64,000 bases of DNA, taken from NCBI GenBank assembly GCA_045637205.1, contig JAZTYY010000078.1, forward strand, positions 1 to 64,000, given 5' to 3'. Made by a program: the position numbers and the translations under genes. The notes below the pieces were generated by a model, which was not told where the DNA came from, made no database searches, and saw only the letters and a list, made by a program, of their open reading frames with translations. Each line of letters opens with the position of its first letter. Position 1 is the stretch's first letter. Below are positions 6,813-16,492 of the stretch, piece after piece. Source of the stretch: RGIG4608 sp045637205. Lineage in GTDB: Bacteria; Bacillota; Clostridia; Oscillospirales; CAG-272.

Positions 6813-8564
6813 TTAACCTGTTGCACAGTCTGATTTTGTGAAATCAAACGGTTGGCCTATTCTTGATAAGACATTACCATATTCTTTTAATAATTCTACT
6901 GTCGATAATTCATTTAACCGAGCAACTCGTTGAATTGGATATGTCAGCAAATTATCCTTAATATCAAAAGATCTCAGATATGTATCACACTCTGATATGT
7001 AATCATAAGCCTGTTTTATAGACTCTAAAGAGGTTGAAACATCCGAGCCACTAAAATGGTTATCTACCAAAAGTTTTTGGCTATATATCTTCGAAATCAC
7101 CGGTTTAACCATCTCATAACGAAGTCTATAGTTCGGTGTCATAGCACAATAAAAAGTTGTTTCGCTTTCAAAGGATTCAACATCTATAGACGACATTCCA
7201 TCAATCGCAAAGGCACACAAATCGAGAAGTTCGAAAGGCAAAACTTCATAATTTTGGAAAATAACCGCAGGTCTTTTCATATCTGTTTTTTCATCGCAAA
7301 AACAAGAAAGATCATACTTATATTTCACTTGAGGATTGTCCTTAATCTTTAACAGGATTGCTTTATCAAGTTTGCGTTTTCCATCTTTTCTTAAAACAGT
7401 ATCGCAACTTTGAGTGACCAATATATAATACTGATCTTTGATTTTGAAAATATCACCAGTCGCTATTTCAGAATATCTGGCATTAACACCGATATCATAC
7501 AATTCTTTTCTGCGAACATTAGCCATAATTTCATTAATAGGATGTAGATTGCCTGGTTCCTGTGGCGCTCTTTTGCAAATTTCTTGGTATAACTGAATAT
7601 GTTGGCATATTTCCTCTTGCTTATTAGTCAGTAATACACCATATTCTCTATCATAAAAAATACTAACCAATCTTGCAATAAAATCAAAATGTGATTCTCC
7701 GTTAGCCTCAACCTTATTTGAAAATATGTAATCCAAGGTTTTTTGATCAATTTTCCTTAGTGCAGCAATTGTCGGATCACAACTATCTCTCAAGCAGTTT
7801 ATGTAAATATCCATCAGCATATAGCACTCCTTGCGCTTAAAACCAAAGGCTAGGCTTTTTGCAATTTTATCATAATTCTTCCCAAGCACTTTGTTTTTGC
7901 TGATGTAATAAATAAATGATGGCTGTTCTGCACCACTCTCAAGCAACAGTTGATCGAAATCTTTTGCTACATCCTCTTCTCTTTCCGAGGTGCTATTTAT
8001 GGTTGTAAGCATGAATATATACTGTTTCACTGATTGGTAAGTTTTGACTTTGTTTTTAGCAAATTCAATTCCTGCTGTGGCAGATTCACCCACATTTATA
8101 AAGCTTTTATCTATCAACCATAAAATAGCCCCATTTGTCATGCCGGCTGATTCAGTATCATAAACTTCAGCTTCGTGTGTGTTGGAAATCGTTACGTATT
8201 TTTCAATCATACCATCCGACTTCAGTTTTTCCAAAAAGGCCGTTATTCCCGTTCTTTCTCCTTCAAGATTCTCCTTAGCAGAAGGATATAATTTAGAGCA
8301 CTCCTTAACCTGCTCAATAGTCAAGCTATCTATTAATTCTTGAACGAGTTGCGAGTGATCCATACCTAATTCTTGAAGTTCTTCAATTTCCTCCACCTTA
8401 TCACTTTTTTCAAAATCGCACATCAATGCCTTAATAACATCAAACGAAACCATGGCAGAAACAAACAATTCGTCGCGGAGTTCTTTTTCATTGGTGTCGG
8501 CGAAACAATCATCCACACTGATAACATATTTGATATTCTCTAACTCAAATAATCTATTTAGCAT
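6813..8564 (-). CDS. Receiver-domain-like protein of a defence system
   Basis: The 583-aa protein has an atypical receiver fold at its N-terminus. Strand 1 ends with V-I-S-V-D-D at 14-19 (acidic pair D18/D19). A long helical insertion follows. Then I-L-W-L-I-D at 147-152 places Asp152 where the phosphoacceptor belongs, and F-M-L-T-T at 184-188 supplies the conserved Thr. The remaining 380 residues are unassigned, with no nuclease motif I can name. It lies 22 bp after the dual-ATPase gene, whose C-terminus looks like a histidine kinase, so the pair may form a phosphorelay. Receiver-like proteins paired with MORC-type ATPases are known in defence loci; the output here is unknown. Confidence 0.7.
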   Translation of the reverse strand: MLNRLFELENIKYVISVDDCFADTNEKELRDELFVSAMVSFDVIKALMCDFEKSDKVEEIEELQELGMDHSQLVQELIDSLTIEQVKECSKLYPSAKENLEGERTGITAFLEKLKSDGMIEKYVTISNTHEAEVYDTESAGMTNGAILWLIDKSFINVGESATAGIEFAKNKVKTYQSVKQYIFMLTTINSTSEREEDVAKDFDQLLLESGAEQPSFIYYISKNKVLGKNYDKIAKSLAFGFKRKECYMLMDIYINCLRDSCDPTIAALRKIDQKTLDYIFSNKVEANGESHFDFIARLVSIFYDREYGVLLTNKQEEICQHIQLYQEICKRAPQEPGNLHPINEIMANVRRKELYDIGVNARYSEIATGDIFKIKDQYYILVTQSCDTVLRKDGKRKLDKAILLKIKDNPQVKYKYDLSCFCDEKTDMKRPAVIFQNYEVLPFELLDLCAFAIDGMSSIDVESFESETTFYCAMTPNYRLRYEMVKPVISKIYSQKLLVDNHFSGSDVSTSLESIKQAYDYISECDTYLRSFDIKDNLLTYPIQRVARLNELSTVELLKEYGNVLSRIGQPFDFTKSDCATG

Positions 8565-8585
8565 TTAAACGTCCTCCCAAAACAA

Positions 8586-11111
8586 TTACTTAATTGTAGC
8601 GGTAAGATCTATTTCAAACTTAAATAGATTTCCAAACTGATTTCGTTCACCTAACAAGCGAATTCTTGAAGAATGATATTTGAGATTGTTGGCAACTATA
8701 TAAAGGCCGAGACCTCTGCCCTTGGCCTTTTTAGTTTCAAATGGCTCAAAAAGTCTGTTTTCTATATCCCTACTTATACCAACTCCGTTATCATATACAA
8801 CCACTATTCCCTTGCCAACGCACTCGACAGTAAATGATTTCTCTTCAACAAGCTCATTTTTCTTAGAGAAGTCTAACCAATATTCGGAATTGTTGAAAAG
8901 ATTATCAAATACTTGGTTTAACATGCCGCGGTTAACAGTAACCATAAAATCATTAGGAACGTTTATTGTATAATTGATTTCATCAGCCTTGCATCTCTCA
9001 TAATAAAAACTATGATGTTCTTCTATGAATTCCTTAAACGAAAATGTTTGCTTTTCAGATCTAACAAATTTCAATCCAGGATTGAAATACGACATCTGCT
9101 TTCTGAGTGAATCCAATGCATGGTTCACATAGTGGATATGCTTAACCAAGACATCTAATGTTATACTTTGGGTGTTAGCAATAATAGAATTGTTTTTTGT
9201 CCGTATATTTCTTATGGAAGAATCAAATTCATGCGAGAACATCTCGACAGAAATTCCCAATCCTGCCAATTCAAACAAATCCTGTAATCGCACATTGACT
9301 TTTTCAAAATCATAAGTTATAGATTCCACTTGTTGAGCAAGGAATTTTTGCGTTTCCAATAGTTGAGCATACGTATCTGACAATTGCTTAATGTTTTCAT
9401 ACACTTGATCAAACGAAGCCTTGGTCTCAGGTAATATGAAAGGAATTTCCTCTATCTCAGCTTTTACAGATGAACATGCCTCTAAAGTTTCACTCATTAA
9501 TCTCGTTTGAGCTACAGTTCTTTCATATGTCGTTTCTAATTTGTCTTTTACTCTCACCACGGTTGGCTCAAATGATGCAGAAGGATTGCTTGGATCCGCC
9601 GTAGTGCTTATAGCCTGCTGCAAATATTCACGCATTGCAGCATTCAATTTATTTCGATTTTTATTAATTCTCTTTATGGAATCAGTCAGTATTTTCTTAA
9701 AAGTACGGAAATAATTGTCCTCTACGAAACCTTCACGGTTAGTAGTTTCTTTCAAAACAGAATTATGATCTCCCGTTAGGTATACACAACCTATAACACT
9801 ATCGTTTCTAAAATCAAAGAATGATCCGGTTGTTTTCGAAGAAGAAGACAATCCCAGCCAGTCACCACCATCTCCTTCACCAAACCCCTGAACAATAAAT
9901 CCATCTCTAACTACTTTAATACCATGGAATCTTTCTATAAACTCTTTGTATTCCGTCTGACTTATCAGCTCGGAGTAACTTATTAAGTGATAAAAATCAT
10001 CCAAAAACGTTTTGTCTAATGTGTATTCATATATTTCACATTCAAACCGACCAGGATCTGCGGAAGATGCGTTTCCTTTCTCGCCATAAACGAGCTCCTC
10101 AAAAAGGCATTCATCAGCTGATGTGAAAACATCTTTTTCTTCCGCATGATAATCAAAGTGCGATAAAGTTGTTTTCCATACATTCCAAAAATCATCCAAC
10201 GAGGATCTATTCATAGAGAATGCATTTTGAAGAATTTGTTTAATCATATCTCTATTATAGAAAAATGATGATGTGTAGAATGAATTTAACACACTTTTTC
10301 CCGCTTCATAGGAAATAGTATGCTTAGCTCTAGCTCGCAAAAGCAGATCCTCAAAAATCGTATCTATTGGTTCTATAGATTGACCATTAACACTAGCCAA
10401 TACTCTAAAACTATTCTCTTTACTTCTAAATGGGGAAACTATTTTATTTATACTATTGCTAAGAATATTAATCTGTTCTTGACTATTCCAAAGATCACTA
10501 TTAATTAAATCCTTTATTACAATTCGCGTATACGACTTACTATCTTCTACGCTACGCTCATTTATAGTAACCGGGATTTGATCAATAGTGGTGTTCTTTA
10601 AGAAGTCACCCCAAGGAATAGTAACCGTATATTCAATATAAGAATTCTCGGACTTGGTAATCATCTGCATATATCTACCCAGCTTTTGAACAGACAATCG
10701 TCCTAATCCTTTGTCACCAAGTGGATAGCGATGATATTTAGGTGTTGTTTTTTTCTCCTTTTTCATTTTCTTCTTGGGAGAATTGGACAACGTCAACCAG
10801 CCATTAACGATCGTCTGCAAATCCATTCCGCATCCGTTATCTGCAAGCTCTATTTTACCCCGACATGAAATTTCGTTTATAATTTCCTCGTAGTTGGTAT
10901 CAATAGTCAAGGAACAAAACTTCGCATCTGCATCGTATGCATTTTTAATCAACTCTGATAATGCTGTAACTTCATCAGCAATCAAAGATTCTCCAAGCTT
11001 GTAAATTAGAGATGCATGAACACGAAACACCGCCGTCTTTTCATCAAACTTAGACACATCAGATTCGTAATAATCAGAGTTGCTATCAAACAATGAAAGT
11101 TGATCATTCAT
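8586..11111 (-). CDS. Dual GHKL ATPase: MORC/HSP90-like N-terminus and histidine-kinase-like C-terminus
   Basis: The 841-aa cytoplasmic protein has two ATP-binding modules. The first is MORC/HSP90-like: S-E-L-I-K-N-A-Y-D-A-D (52-62), D-N-G-C-G-M (91-96) and G-D-K-G-L-G (132-137). A long middle region includes a predicted coiled coil near 530-615. It leads to F-S-H-E-F with a candidate phospho-His near 627. A histidine-kinase-type module follows: N-Q-V-F-D-N-L-F-N-N (about 732), D-N-G-V-G (about 774) and G-R-G-L-G-L (about 798). The gene overlaps the upstream methyltransferase by 8 bp and precedes the receiver-like gene. MORC-type ATPases linked to DNA methylases were described by Iyer, Abhiman and Aravind (2008). 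The signalling route is inferred. Confidence 0.85.
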   Translation of the reverse strand: MNDQLSLFDSNSDYYESDVSKFDEKTAVFRVHASLIYKLGESLIADEVTALSELIKNAYDADAKFCSLTIDTNYEEIINEISCRGKIELADNGCGMDLQTIVNGWLTLSNSPKKKMKKEKKTTPKYHRYPLGDKGLGRLSVQKLGRYMQMITKSENSYIEYTVTIPWGDFLKNTTIDQIPVTINERSVEDSKSYTRIVIKDLINSDLWNSQEQINILSNSINKIVSPFRSKENSFRVLASVNGQSIEPIDTIFEDLLLRARAKHTISYEAGKSVLNSFYTSSFFYNRDMIKQILQNAFSMNRSSLDDFWNVWKTTLSHFDYHAEEKDVFTSADECLFEELVYGEKGNASSADPGRFECEIYEYTLDKTFLDDFYHLISYSELISQTEYKEFIERFHGIKVVRDGFIVQGFGEGDGGDWLGLSSSSKTTGSFFDFRNDSVIGCVYLTGDHNSVLKETTNREGFVEDNYFRTFKKILTDSIKRINKNRNKLNAAMREYLQQAISTTADPSNPSASFEPTVVRVKDKLETTYERTVAQTRLMSETLEACSSVKAEIEEIPFILPETKASFDQVYENIKQLSDTYAQLLETQKFLAQQVESITYDFEKVNVRLQDLFELAGLGISVEMFSHEFDSSIRNIRTKNNSIIANTQSITLDVLVKHIHYVNHALDSLRKQMSYFNPGLKFVRSEKQTFSFKEFIEEHHSFYYERCKADEINYTINVPNDFMVTVNRGMLNQVFDNLFNNSEYWLDFSKKNELVEEKSFTVECVGKGIVVVYDNGVGISRDIENRLFEPFETKKAKGRGLGLYIVANNLKYHSSRIRLLGERNQFGNLFKFEIDLTATIK

Positions 11112-12483
11112 TTATCGTTTCCTCCCTTGTAAAAACTAATATATGTTCTCGAGTCATAGTCGTTTGAGATGCTTGTTCATCCCCTGTATAAGCACTTATT
11201 TCGGGCATTCTCTTGTTCAAGATTTTTCTTGAGAAACTTGTAACCGGCGCCATATTATAGTGAGCCGCTAATTCTACCATTATATTATTCATATAAATCT
11301 CTTGTTTTGCTATTTTCCTATTTCCCAAAGTCCACACTGATACAGCTCCGGATTTCATTCTATTAGAAATAGCTGAAAGGAAATTATCATAATCACTATA
11401 AAATGCCACCATTTTATTTACTTGCTTTTCTGCGTGTTCTCTAATATAGTCACGCTGTTGTTTTAATGTTGCAGATCGGAGCAATACGCGTTCTCTTTCT
11501 ACGGTCATTGAGCTTTTGGTTGATTTTCCTCCCAAAGATACATTATCTATACCATAAAGCGTGGCCAAGACCGTCTCATCAAAATTATCATCTATATCCA
11601 AACAATTTATCCACCTCAAAGGCATAACTGAATATTGGCCATATGAAACGGTAGTATGATTATCCCCATATGGAGGTGATGTTAATATCAAATCAAATTT
11701 TCGTCTGGTTTTCTTCAAATATTGAATAGAATCTCCTAAAACAATCTGAACATCGCCCTTATATCTATTCCCTTCTTTCTTTATATATCCAGATTTATTT
11801 AATGTGTTATAAAACGAAATGTATTTTTCCACATTAAAATCTAGGGTATTATAAAAAATTTCTATTGCATCTTTATCGTAATTCTCAATGTCCTTTTCTT
11901 CTTTTATATGCAATTTGTAAGTACAATCTCTTGAATTAGATACGATTCGAACAACCTCGCAAAACGTTGCCCAAAAGAAACGTCTAAACACAACATCGGT
12001 TTCTTTTAATATGTTGAGACGAATCAACGACAAATCTGCTATTGCCTTTTCTGTAAACCATTTATCTATACCATTAAAGCTGTGCTTAGGAACATCATTT
12101 GCAAATGTAGCTATAGATTGTTTCAAGGCTTCTGATTTTTGCTGTAATGTCTTAATCTCAACAATCGTTGTTTTTACTTTGCACAAAAGAATCGCTAACG
12201 GATTTACATCAACACCAACTATGTCTAATCCTCGCAACATACCTTCTACTAGAATAGTTCCAGATCCTGCAAAAGGATCTAACAAACAAGGCTTTGGGTT
12301 TTCCAAATTCAAGAGACAGACATCCAATATTTCCCTTTGCATCTTTGGAACCATCATCGCCGGATAGGTACAAAAACCATGTACATAATCTCTTTCGCTT
12401 TTACTATTGCCCCTATAATCCCAGTGATCCTCTGATTCCAGTGTTAATTGATTGAATTTTGTTTTCAAATTTTCTATACTCAT
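11104..12483 (-). CDS. DNA amino-methyltransferase (m4C or m6A), SPPY type
   Basis: The 459-aa protein starts at the ATG behind GGTGGAAAAA. D-P-F-A-G-S-G (69-75) is the S-adenosylmethionine-binding motif I, and L-T-S-P-P-Y-G-D (267-274) is catalytic motif IV. T-S-P-P-Y is usual for N4-cytosine methylases but is also found in some N6-adenine enzymes, so the modified base is uncertain. An insert of about 170 residues lies between the motifs and may hold the target-recognition part. No restriction gene is fused. Its stop overlaps the start of the dual-ATPase gene, so the two are made together, and methylation probably marks self DNA for that system. Confidence 0.88.
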   Translation of the reverse strand: MSIENLKTKFNQLTLESEDHWDYRGNSKSERDYVHGFCTYPAMMVPKMQREILDVCLLNLENPKPCLLDPFAGSGTILVEGMLRGLDIVGVDVNPLAILLCKVKTTIVEIKTLQQKSEALKQSIATFANDVPKHSFNGIDKWFTEKAIADLSLIRLNILKETDVVFRRFFWATFCEVVRIVSNSRDCTYKLHIKEEKDIENYDKDAIEIFYNTLDFNVEKYISFYNTLNKSGYIKKEGNRYKGDVQIVLGDSIQYLKKTRRKFDLILTSPPYGDNHTTVSYGQYSVMPLRWINCLDIDDNFDETVLATLYGIDNVSLGGKSTKSSMTVERERVLLRSATLKQQRDYIREHAEKQVNKMVAFYSDYDNFLSAISNRMKSGAVSVWTLGNRKIAKQEIYMNNIMVELAAHYNMAPVTSFSRKILNKRMPEISAYTGDEQASQTTMTREHILVFTREETINE

Positions 12484-12620
12484 TTTTTCCACCACAAGAA
12501 ACATCGACTATAGTGATGTCGATAATTCTTTTGCCTTCTCTCTATTCTTCGGGAATGTATTACAGTTGATAACCAATATATGCGCCAATCAAGAAGTTCG
12601 TTGAATAGCACACAAACACC

Positions 12621-13007
12621 TTATTTAAATATTTCTGATATAGTTCTCAATATTTCTTGGTCTGCCGGGCAGAACTCGAAATTCGGTATTTCACTCGCTG
12701 CGATCCATTTAATATCGTTGTGTTCTAATTTTTGCGGTTCACCTTTGGATATGGTAGCGTTGAATAATGTTAGATGTACTGTCAAGTCGGGATACTCATG
12801 GACTACATCCATAAATATGTCACCAACAGATAGCGTCACCCGAAGCTCTTCTCTACAGTCGCGAATTAGCGCTTGCTCTTTTGTTTCTCCTGGCTCGACC
12901 TTGCCACCAACGAACTCCCAAAGAAGTCCTCTCGCCTTGTGAGCCGGACGTTGGCAAATCATAAATTTATTGTTTTTCCATATAAGAGCTGCAACAACTT
13001 CTGTCAT
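12621..13007 (-). CDS. NUDIX hydrolase (MutT-like)
   Basis: The 128-aa protein starts at the ATG after TTGGAGG. The NUDIX box covers residues 34-57, with G-G-K-V-E-P-G-E-T and R-D-C-R-E-E-L. The metal-binding Glu pair is present, while the first Glu of the R-E-x-x-E-E core is Asp. An N-terminal W-K-N-N-K-F-M-I-C-Q-R-P and a G-L-L-W-E-F-V-G-G approach are typical of MutT/8-oxo-dGTP or CTP-type pyrophosphatases. It sits inside the defence operon, 36 bp after Mrr. A 137-bp gap with no clear promoter separates it from the methyltransferase gene. It could be a passenger repair enzyme or a nucleotide-modifying effector. Confidence 0.85.
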   Translation of the reverse strand: MTEVVAALIWKNNKFMICQRPAHKARGLLWEFVGGKVEPGETKEQALIRDCREELRVTLSVGDIFMDVVHEYPDLTVHLTLFNATISKGEPQKLEHNDIKWIAASEIPNFEFCPADQEILRTISEIFK

Positions 13008-13043
13008 GCCAACACCTCCAAGCAAGTATTTCAAATCGTCCTA

Positions 13044-13946
13044 TCAAATCTTCTTAAAGAAATCTACATCAATTTCATATGTAGTAATCGGTTTGACTCC
13101 AATCCCATATTCAGCAATCTTATTTATGAATTCTTCTCCATCGATAAGATCAATTTGCTGCTTGCCAGGATTTGATGCCTCTTCTTTAGCTGCTTTTGAA
13201 AAAGAACCTGTAGTAATCATAACACCCTTTTCAATATCGGTCGTCAAGGATCCACGAAAATCACGAATTTCGCCTGCTCCAACTAAACCTTTATACCTTT
13301 TGCATTGAAAAGCAACGTTAAAACTGAAAATACCGTTAATTCGCAGTTTTCCTGTTCCATCAATTCCACCGTCTCCAGACTTCTTAGTAACCTCTACCTG
13401 AGAAAAACCACATTCTCGAAGCAATCTTTGAGATAATCTTTCAAAGGCATATGGATCCATGTTTTGAAGTACTTCTGCTAGTTGTTCTCTCCATGGCTTT
13501 GCCTCGTCAGGATATTCCGCATAATCGTTTGTAGGATCATCATCCTCAGGAACGTTTCTTGCGACCCACGGAGCGTTTTGGGCTGCCTTATTGCCGGACT
13601 TATTTCGATTATTCTGTACTACTGAATCAACAATAACTTTGCTGTCAATTGTATCAACCGAAACATAATCCGGTCTAATTGTCCAAACGCCTCTAGCACT
13701 ATTCTCAATTACTCCGTAAAGTCTAAGGTAGGTACGTGCCCAATCTGCTTGATAGGATAGCTCAGATTTATTAGTTCGTCCCTTGTGCAAAATATCAACC
13801 ACTTCATCGGGAATTTTCATGTCCAAAATAATCTGATCCAATATTTCTTCATTCTTTCCCGATCCACCAAGCTTCTTTAAAGCAATGAAAGTGGGAAGTA
13901 TAAGCTGACCATATCTAGGAATTCTTTTATCTATCTTTTGTCTCAT
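13044..13946 (-). CDS. Mrr-type restriction endonuclease (type IV-like)
   Basis: The 300-aa protein has an N-terminal winged-helix domain (residues 10-95, beginning P-R-Y-G-Q-L-I-L-P-T) and a C-terminal Mrr catalytic domain. The nuclease core shows F-E-R-L-S-Q-R-L-L (168-176), G-D-G-G-I-D-G (191-197, Asp196) and F-Q-C-K-R-Y (213-218, Gln214/Lys216), a PD-(D/E)XK variant. Mrr enzymes cleave DNA carrying methylated bases. Here it lies between m5C methylases and an amino-methyltransferase in one operon. Either it ignores the local marks or it is a type II-like partner of one of them. It is followed by the NUDIX gene. Confidence 0.88.
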   Translation of the reverse strand: MRQKIDKRIPRYGQLILPTFIALKKLGGSGKNEEILDQIILDMKIPDEVVDILHKGRTNKSELSYQADWARTYLRLYGVIENSARGVWTIRPDYVSVDTIDSKVIVDSVVQNNRNKSGNKAAQNAPWVARNVPEDDDPTNDYAEYPDEAKPWREQLAEVLQNMDPYAFERLSQRLLRECGFSQVEVTKKSGDGGIDGTGKLRINGIFSFNVAFQCKRYKGLVGAGEIRDFRGSLTTDIEKGVMITTGSFSKAAKEEASNPGKQQIDLIDGEEFINKIAEYGIGVKPITTYEIDVDFFKKI

Positions 13947-14058
13947 ACATTACTCCTGATTTAATAAAAAGTTATTGTGCAAATTAAACCCAAGTTACTT
14001 AAAAGCAAAATCTGTTACTTGAATTTTTATTAAAAGACACAGACCTTTTATATTTTCC

Positions 14059-15033
14059 TTAAAATTGATTATTTTCTCTCAACAACTCACATAGCTGATG
14101 TGCTACGTACCAAAACATTACGGGAGGAATTGCATTTCCTAACGCCCTATACTGAGCACCTTCTACTCCAACCAACTTAAATGTTTCGGGAAAAGATTGA
14201 ATCCTCGCAACCTCACGTGGTGTAAATCTTCTGTATCTGCCACCATCTAACAATACAGGATCAGTGCTATTCAAAGACACCTTTGCTAAGTGCGAACCAA
14301 CCGTATTGCAAGGTTTATTCAAGTCTTGAGCTGTGCCCTTGTTCATATCTCTCTTGGCTGCTCTCATTCCCTGAACTGCTTTTTCGCTAAAGAAGTATTT
14401 TTCGTCAACTTGGTTCTCTACCACATCGCCAAGAACAGCATAATCATATTCCACAAGCACATCCTCGGGAAATTCGTATTTAAATCCGAGATCATTTCGA
14501 ATTCCAACGATAATTACACGTTCTCTCTTTTGCGGAACTCCAAAGGCAGCAGCATTGATAAGCTTATGTGTTACCTGATAACCTGATTTTTCAAATTCGC
14601 TTATAATAAGCGGAAATGCTTCACCCTTATTTGCCGACAATAATCCTTTAACATTTTCTGCTATAAAACACTTCGGCTGCTTTTCTCTCAAAATTCTACA
14701 CATTTCGAAGAACAGCATTCCACGCTCATCTTTGTATCCAAGTCTTTTAGGATTTTGTGCAACAATCGAAAAAGATTGACACGGGAATCCGCCCGTAAGT
14801 ACATCTATTTCAGGAATCTCTGATGCCGGGACAGTTCTAATATCTCGTCTATCCGGAATCACACCAAAATTCTCCTCAAATATACGGCAGGCACTTTCCT
14901 CTATATCATTTGCATAAACAATTTCCATTGGATTCTTGGTATAATTATCGCCAAGAAAATCAAAGCCACCAAGCAATCCAACATCCGTTCCTCCGCAACC
15001 GCAGAAGAGCGATGCAACCTTTAAGCTCGCCAT
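14059..15033 (-). CDS. DNA (cytosine-5) methyltransferase, second copy
   Basis: The 324-aa enzyme carries the m5C methylase motifs in order: I L-F-C-G-C-G-G (9-15), IV G-G-F-P-C-Q-S-F-S (81-89, catalytic Cys85), VI E-N-V (126-128), VIII Q-K-R-E-R-V (168-173) and X G-N-A-I-P-P (299-304). The target-recognition region is short (about 190-270). The gene overlaps the end of the DUF3883 gene by 13 bp. It therefore belongs to the same restriction-modification unit as the other m5C methylase, and the two flank the likely nuclease. A 112-bp non-coding gap with no obvious promoter separates it from Mrr. Confidence 0.93.
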   Translation of the reverse strand: MASLKVASLFCGCGGTDVGLLGGFDFLGDNYTKNPMEIVYANDIEESACRIFEENFGVIPDRRDIRTVPASEIPEIDVLTGGFPCQSFSIVAQNPKRLGYKDERGMLFFEMCRILREKQPKCFIAENVKGLLSANKGEAFPLIISEFEKSGYQVTHKLINAAAFGVPQKRERVIIVGIRNDLGFKYEFPEDVLVEYDYAVLGDVVENQVDEKYFFSEKAVQGMRAAKRDMNKGTAQDLNKPCNTVGSHLAKVSLNSTDPVLLDGGRYRRFTPREVARIQSFPETFKLVGVEGAQYRALGNAIPPVMFWYVAHQLCELLRENNQF

Positions 15034-16490
15034 GTTAACAACTCCTCAAACGCCCCAACAACCTTGGGATCAAATGTAATATCTGCACCATCTGTCGGAA
15101 TCATATCGATCATATCCTTTTTATAAAGTCCAACGGGATCTTGCAGTAGGAACAACTTTCTTTCGCCTTTGCTTATCATCAAACGATATACATAATAACG
15201 ATCACGAGTGCTATTCGCAGTATTCCACTCGTTTTTAGTCAAATGAATCTTGTTGAAATGCAAGGGCTTTGCGCTGATTGTGGTCTTTACTTCAATATAG
15301 CGCTTTCTTTCATCAAGCTCAACAGAGCTGATATCATATCCAACTGCAAATTGTGTAGGAATACGCTTTATCAGATGGATAAGATCTTCACGACCACCAA
15401 TTTTGATTCTCATGCACTCATGGCCATGAACAAGATTCTCTCCAATATCACCGATGTCCTTGGTAGTGAAATCATCAACGCCTGCTCTTAAGCGTTCGCC
15501 TATGATTTCTTCGCTCTTGATCTTTTCTTTTTCTATCGCCTCAGTATCACTCAATTCCTCTGCTCCGCTCTTCAAAGCGGTGAGCTCTTCGGCATCGGCT
15601 GCAATATATGCAAGAATATCCGTAGAGAAATCTGTATCAGACATGTCACGATTCACGAAGTTAAACCAGCCGATTTTGCAATCATTTATTGCTTCGAGTG
15701 TTCCTGACTTAGCTTTGATCATAACATCATATTGATTGAACCATTCAGTCGATTCAACAAATTTTATAATAGCATCTTCTTCAAGAGAATTGAGATAATA
15801 TGTTCTGCTATCGTACGTAACCAGAAGGTTGGCAATCTCCATGTAATCGACGATATCGCCTGCATAGCGAATCACATCGCCTGTCTGATCATATGTTAAT
15901 CCCAATCTGCGGTTTTCCTTAATTCGATTCCATGTCAAAGCAACATCTTCATTATCACGAGTGCATCTCAAATCGTTAAATACGCAATGGCAGATCTCAA
16001 ATTTTGTTAGACCGATATTCTTTCCTTCTTCTGAACACGCATGCTTCAACAATTTGAGAATATACTGTGCCGGTTTGAAATGAATTCCATGCTCAATCTG
16101 TTCTAACACAGCATGAGATTTTATATGTGCGCCGGGATATTGGAAGCTATAGAGATACGCCTTGAAAAACTCGACCAAGTCTTGTTTTTCTGCCAACTCA
16201 ATAGCACGTCTGCCGGGCTTAGCGGTAGATTCATTTTGCTGAATAAAACCGAACAGGGAGGAGATTTCCGTTCTCCAGTTATTGATTGTTTTCAGTTCTC
16301 TGTGTGCGTTTCCGGGATATCTATAGATCGCAGCATTTATTTTAGAGACAAACTCATCAACGGGCAATTCCCCTATTGCGGTCAATTCTTCTGCAAAATA
16401 TATGAGTACATTTTCAATATCGCCTTTGAATCTAGGGCGGACATGATGTATGCGAAAATAATATTCACTTGGAATACTGTATTCACTCAT
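15021..16490 (-). CDS. DUF3883 nuclease-like protein, putative restriction enzyme
   Basis: In the 489-aa protein, residues 384-460 match DUF3883, a restriction-endonuclease-like fold. It shows G-Y-D-I-S-S (Asp386), then R-Y-I-E-V-K-T-T (Glu400/Lys402), then F-N-K-I-H-L-T-K-N-E-W, then Y-Y-V-Y-R-L. D...ExK is a complete PD-(D/E)XK signature. The N-terminal 350 residues are helical and unassigned and probably recognise DNA. The gene begins 3 bp after the first m5C methylase and overlaps the second by 13 bp, so it is the likely restriction subunit of a type II-like system with two methylases. The cleavage site is unknown. Confidence 0.8.
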   Translation of the reverse strand: MSEYSIPSEYYFRIHHVRPRFKGDIENVLIYFAEELTAIGELPVDEFVSKINAAIYRYPGNAHRELKTINNWRTEISSLFGFIQQNESTAKPGRRAIELAEKQDLVEFFKAYLYSFQYPGAHIKSHAVLEQIEHGIHFKPAQYILKLLKHACSEEGKNIGLTKFEICHCVFNDLRCTRDNEDVALTWNRIKENRRLGLTYDQTGDVIRYAGDIVDYMEIANLLVTYDSRTYYLNSLEEDAIIKFVESTEWFNQYDVMIKAKSGTLEAINDCKIGWFNFVNRDMSDTDFSTDILAYIAADAEELTALKSGAEELSDTEAIEKEKIKSEEIIGERLRAGVDDFTTKDIGDIGENLVHGHECMRIKIGGREDLIHLIKRIPTQFAVGYDISSVELDERKRYIEVKTTISAKPLHFNKIHLTKNEWNTANSTRDRYYVYRLMISKGERKLFLLQDPVGLYKKDMIDMIPTDGADITFDPKVVGAFEELLTWRA

Positions 16491-16492
16491 AA

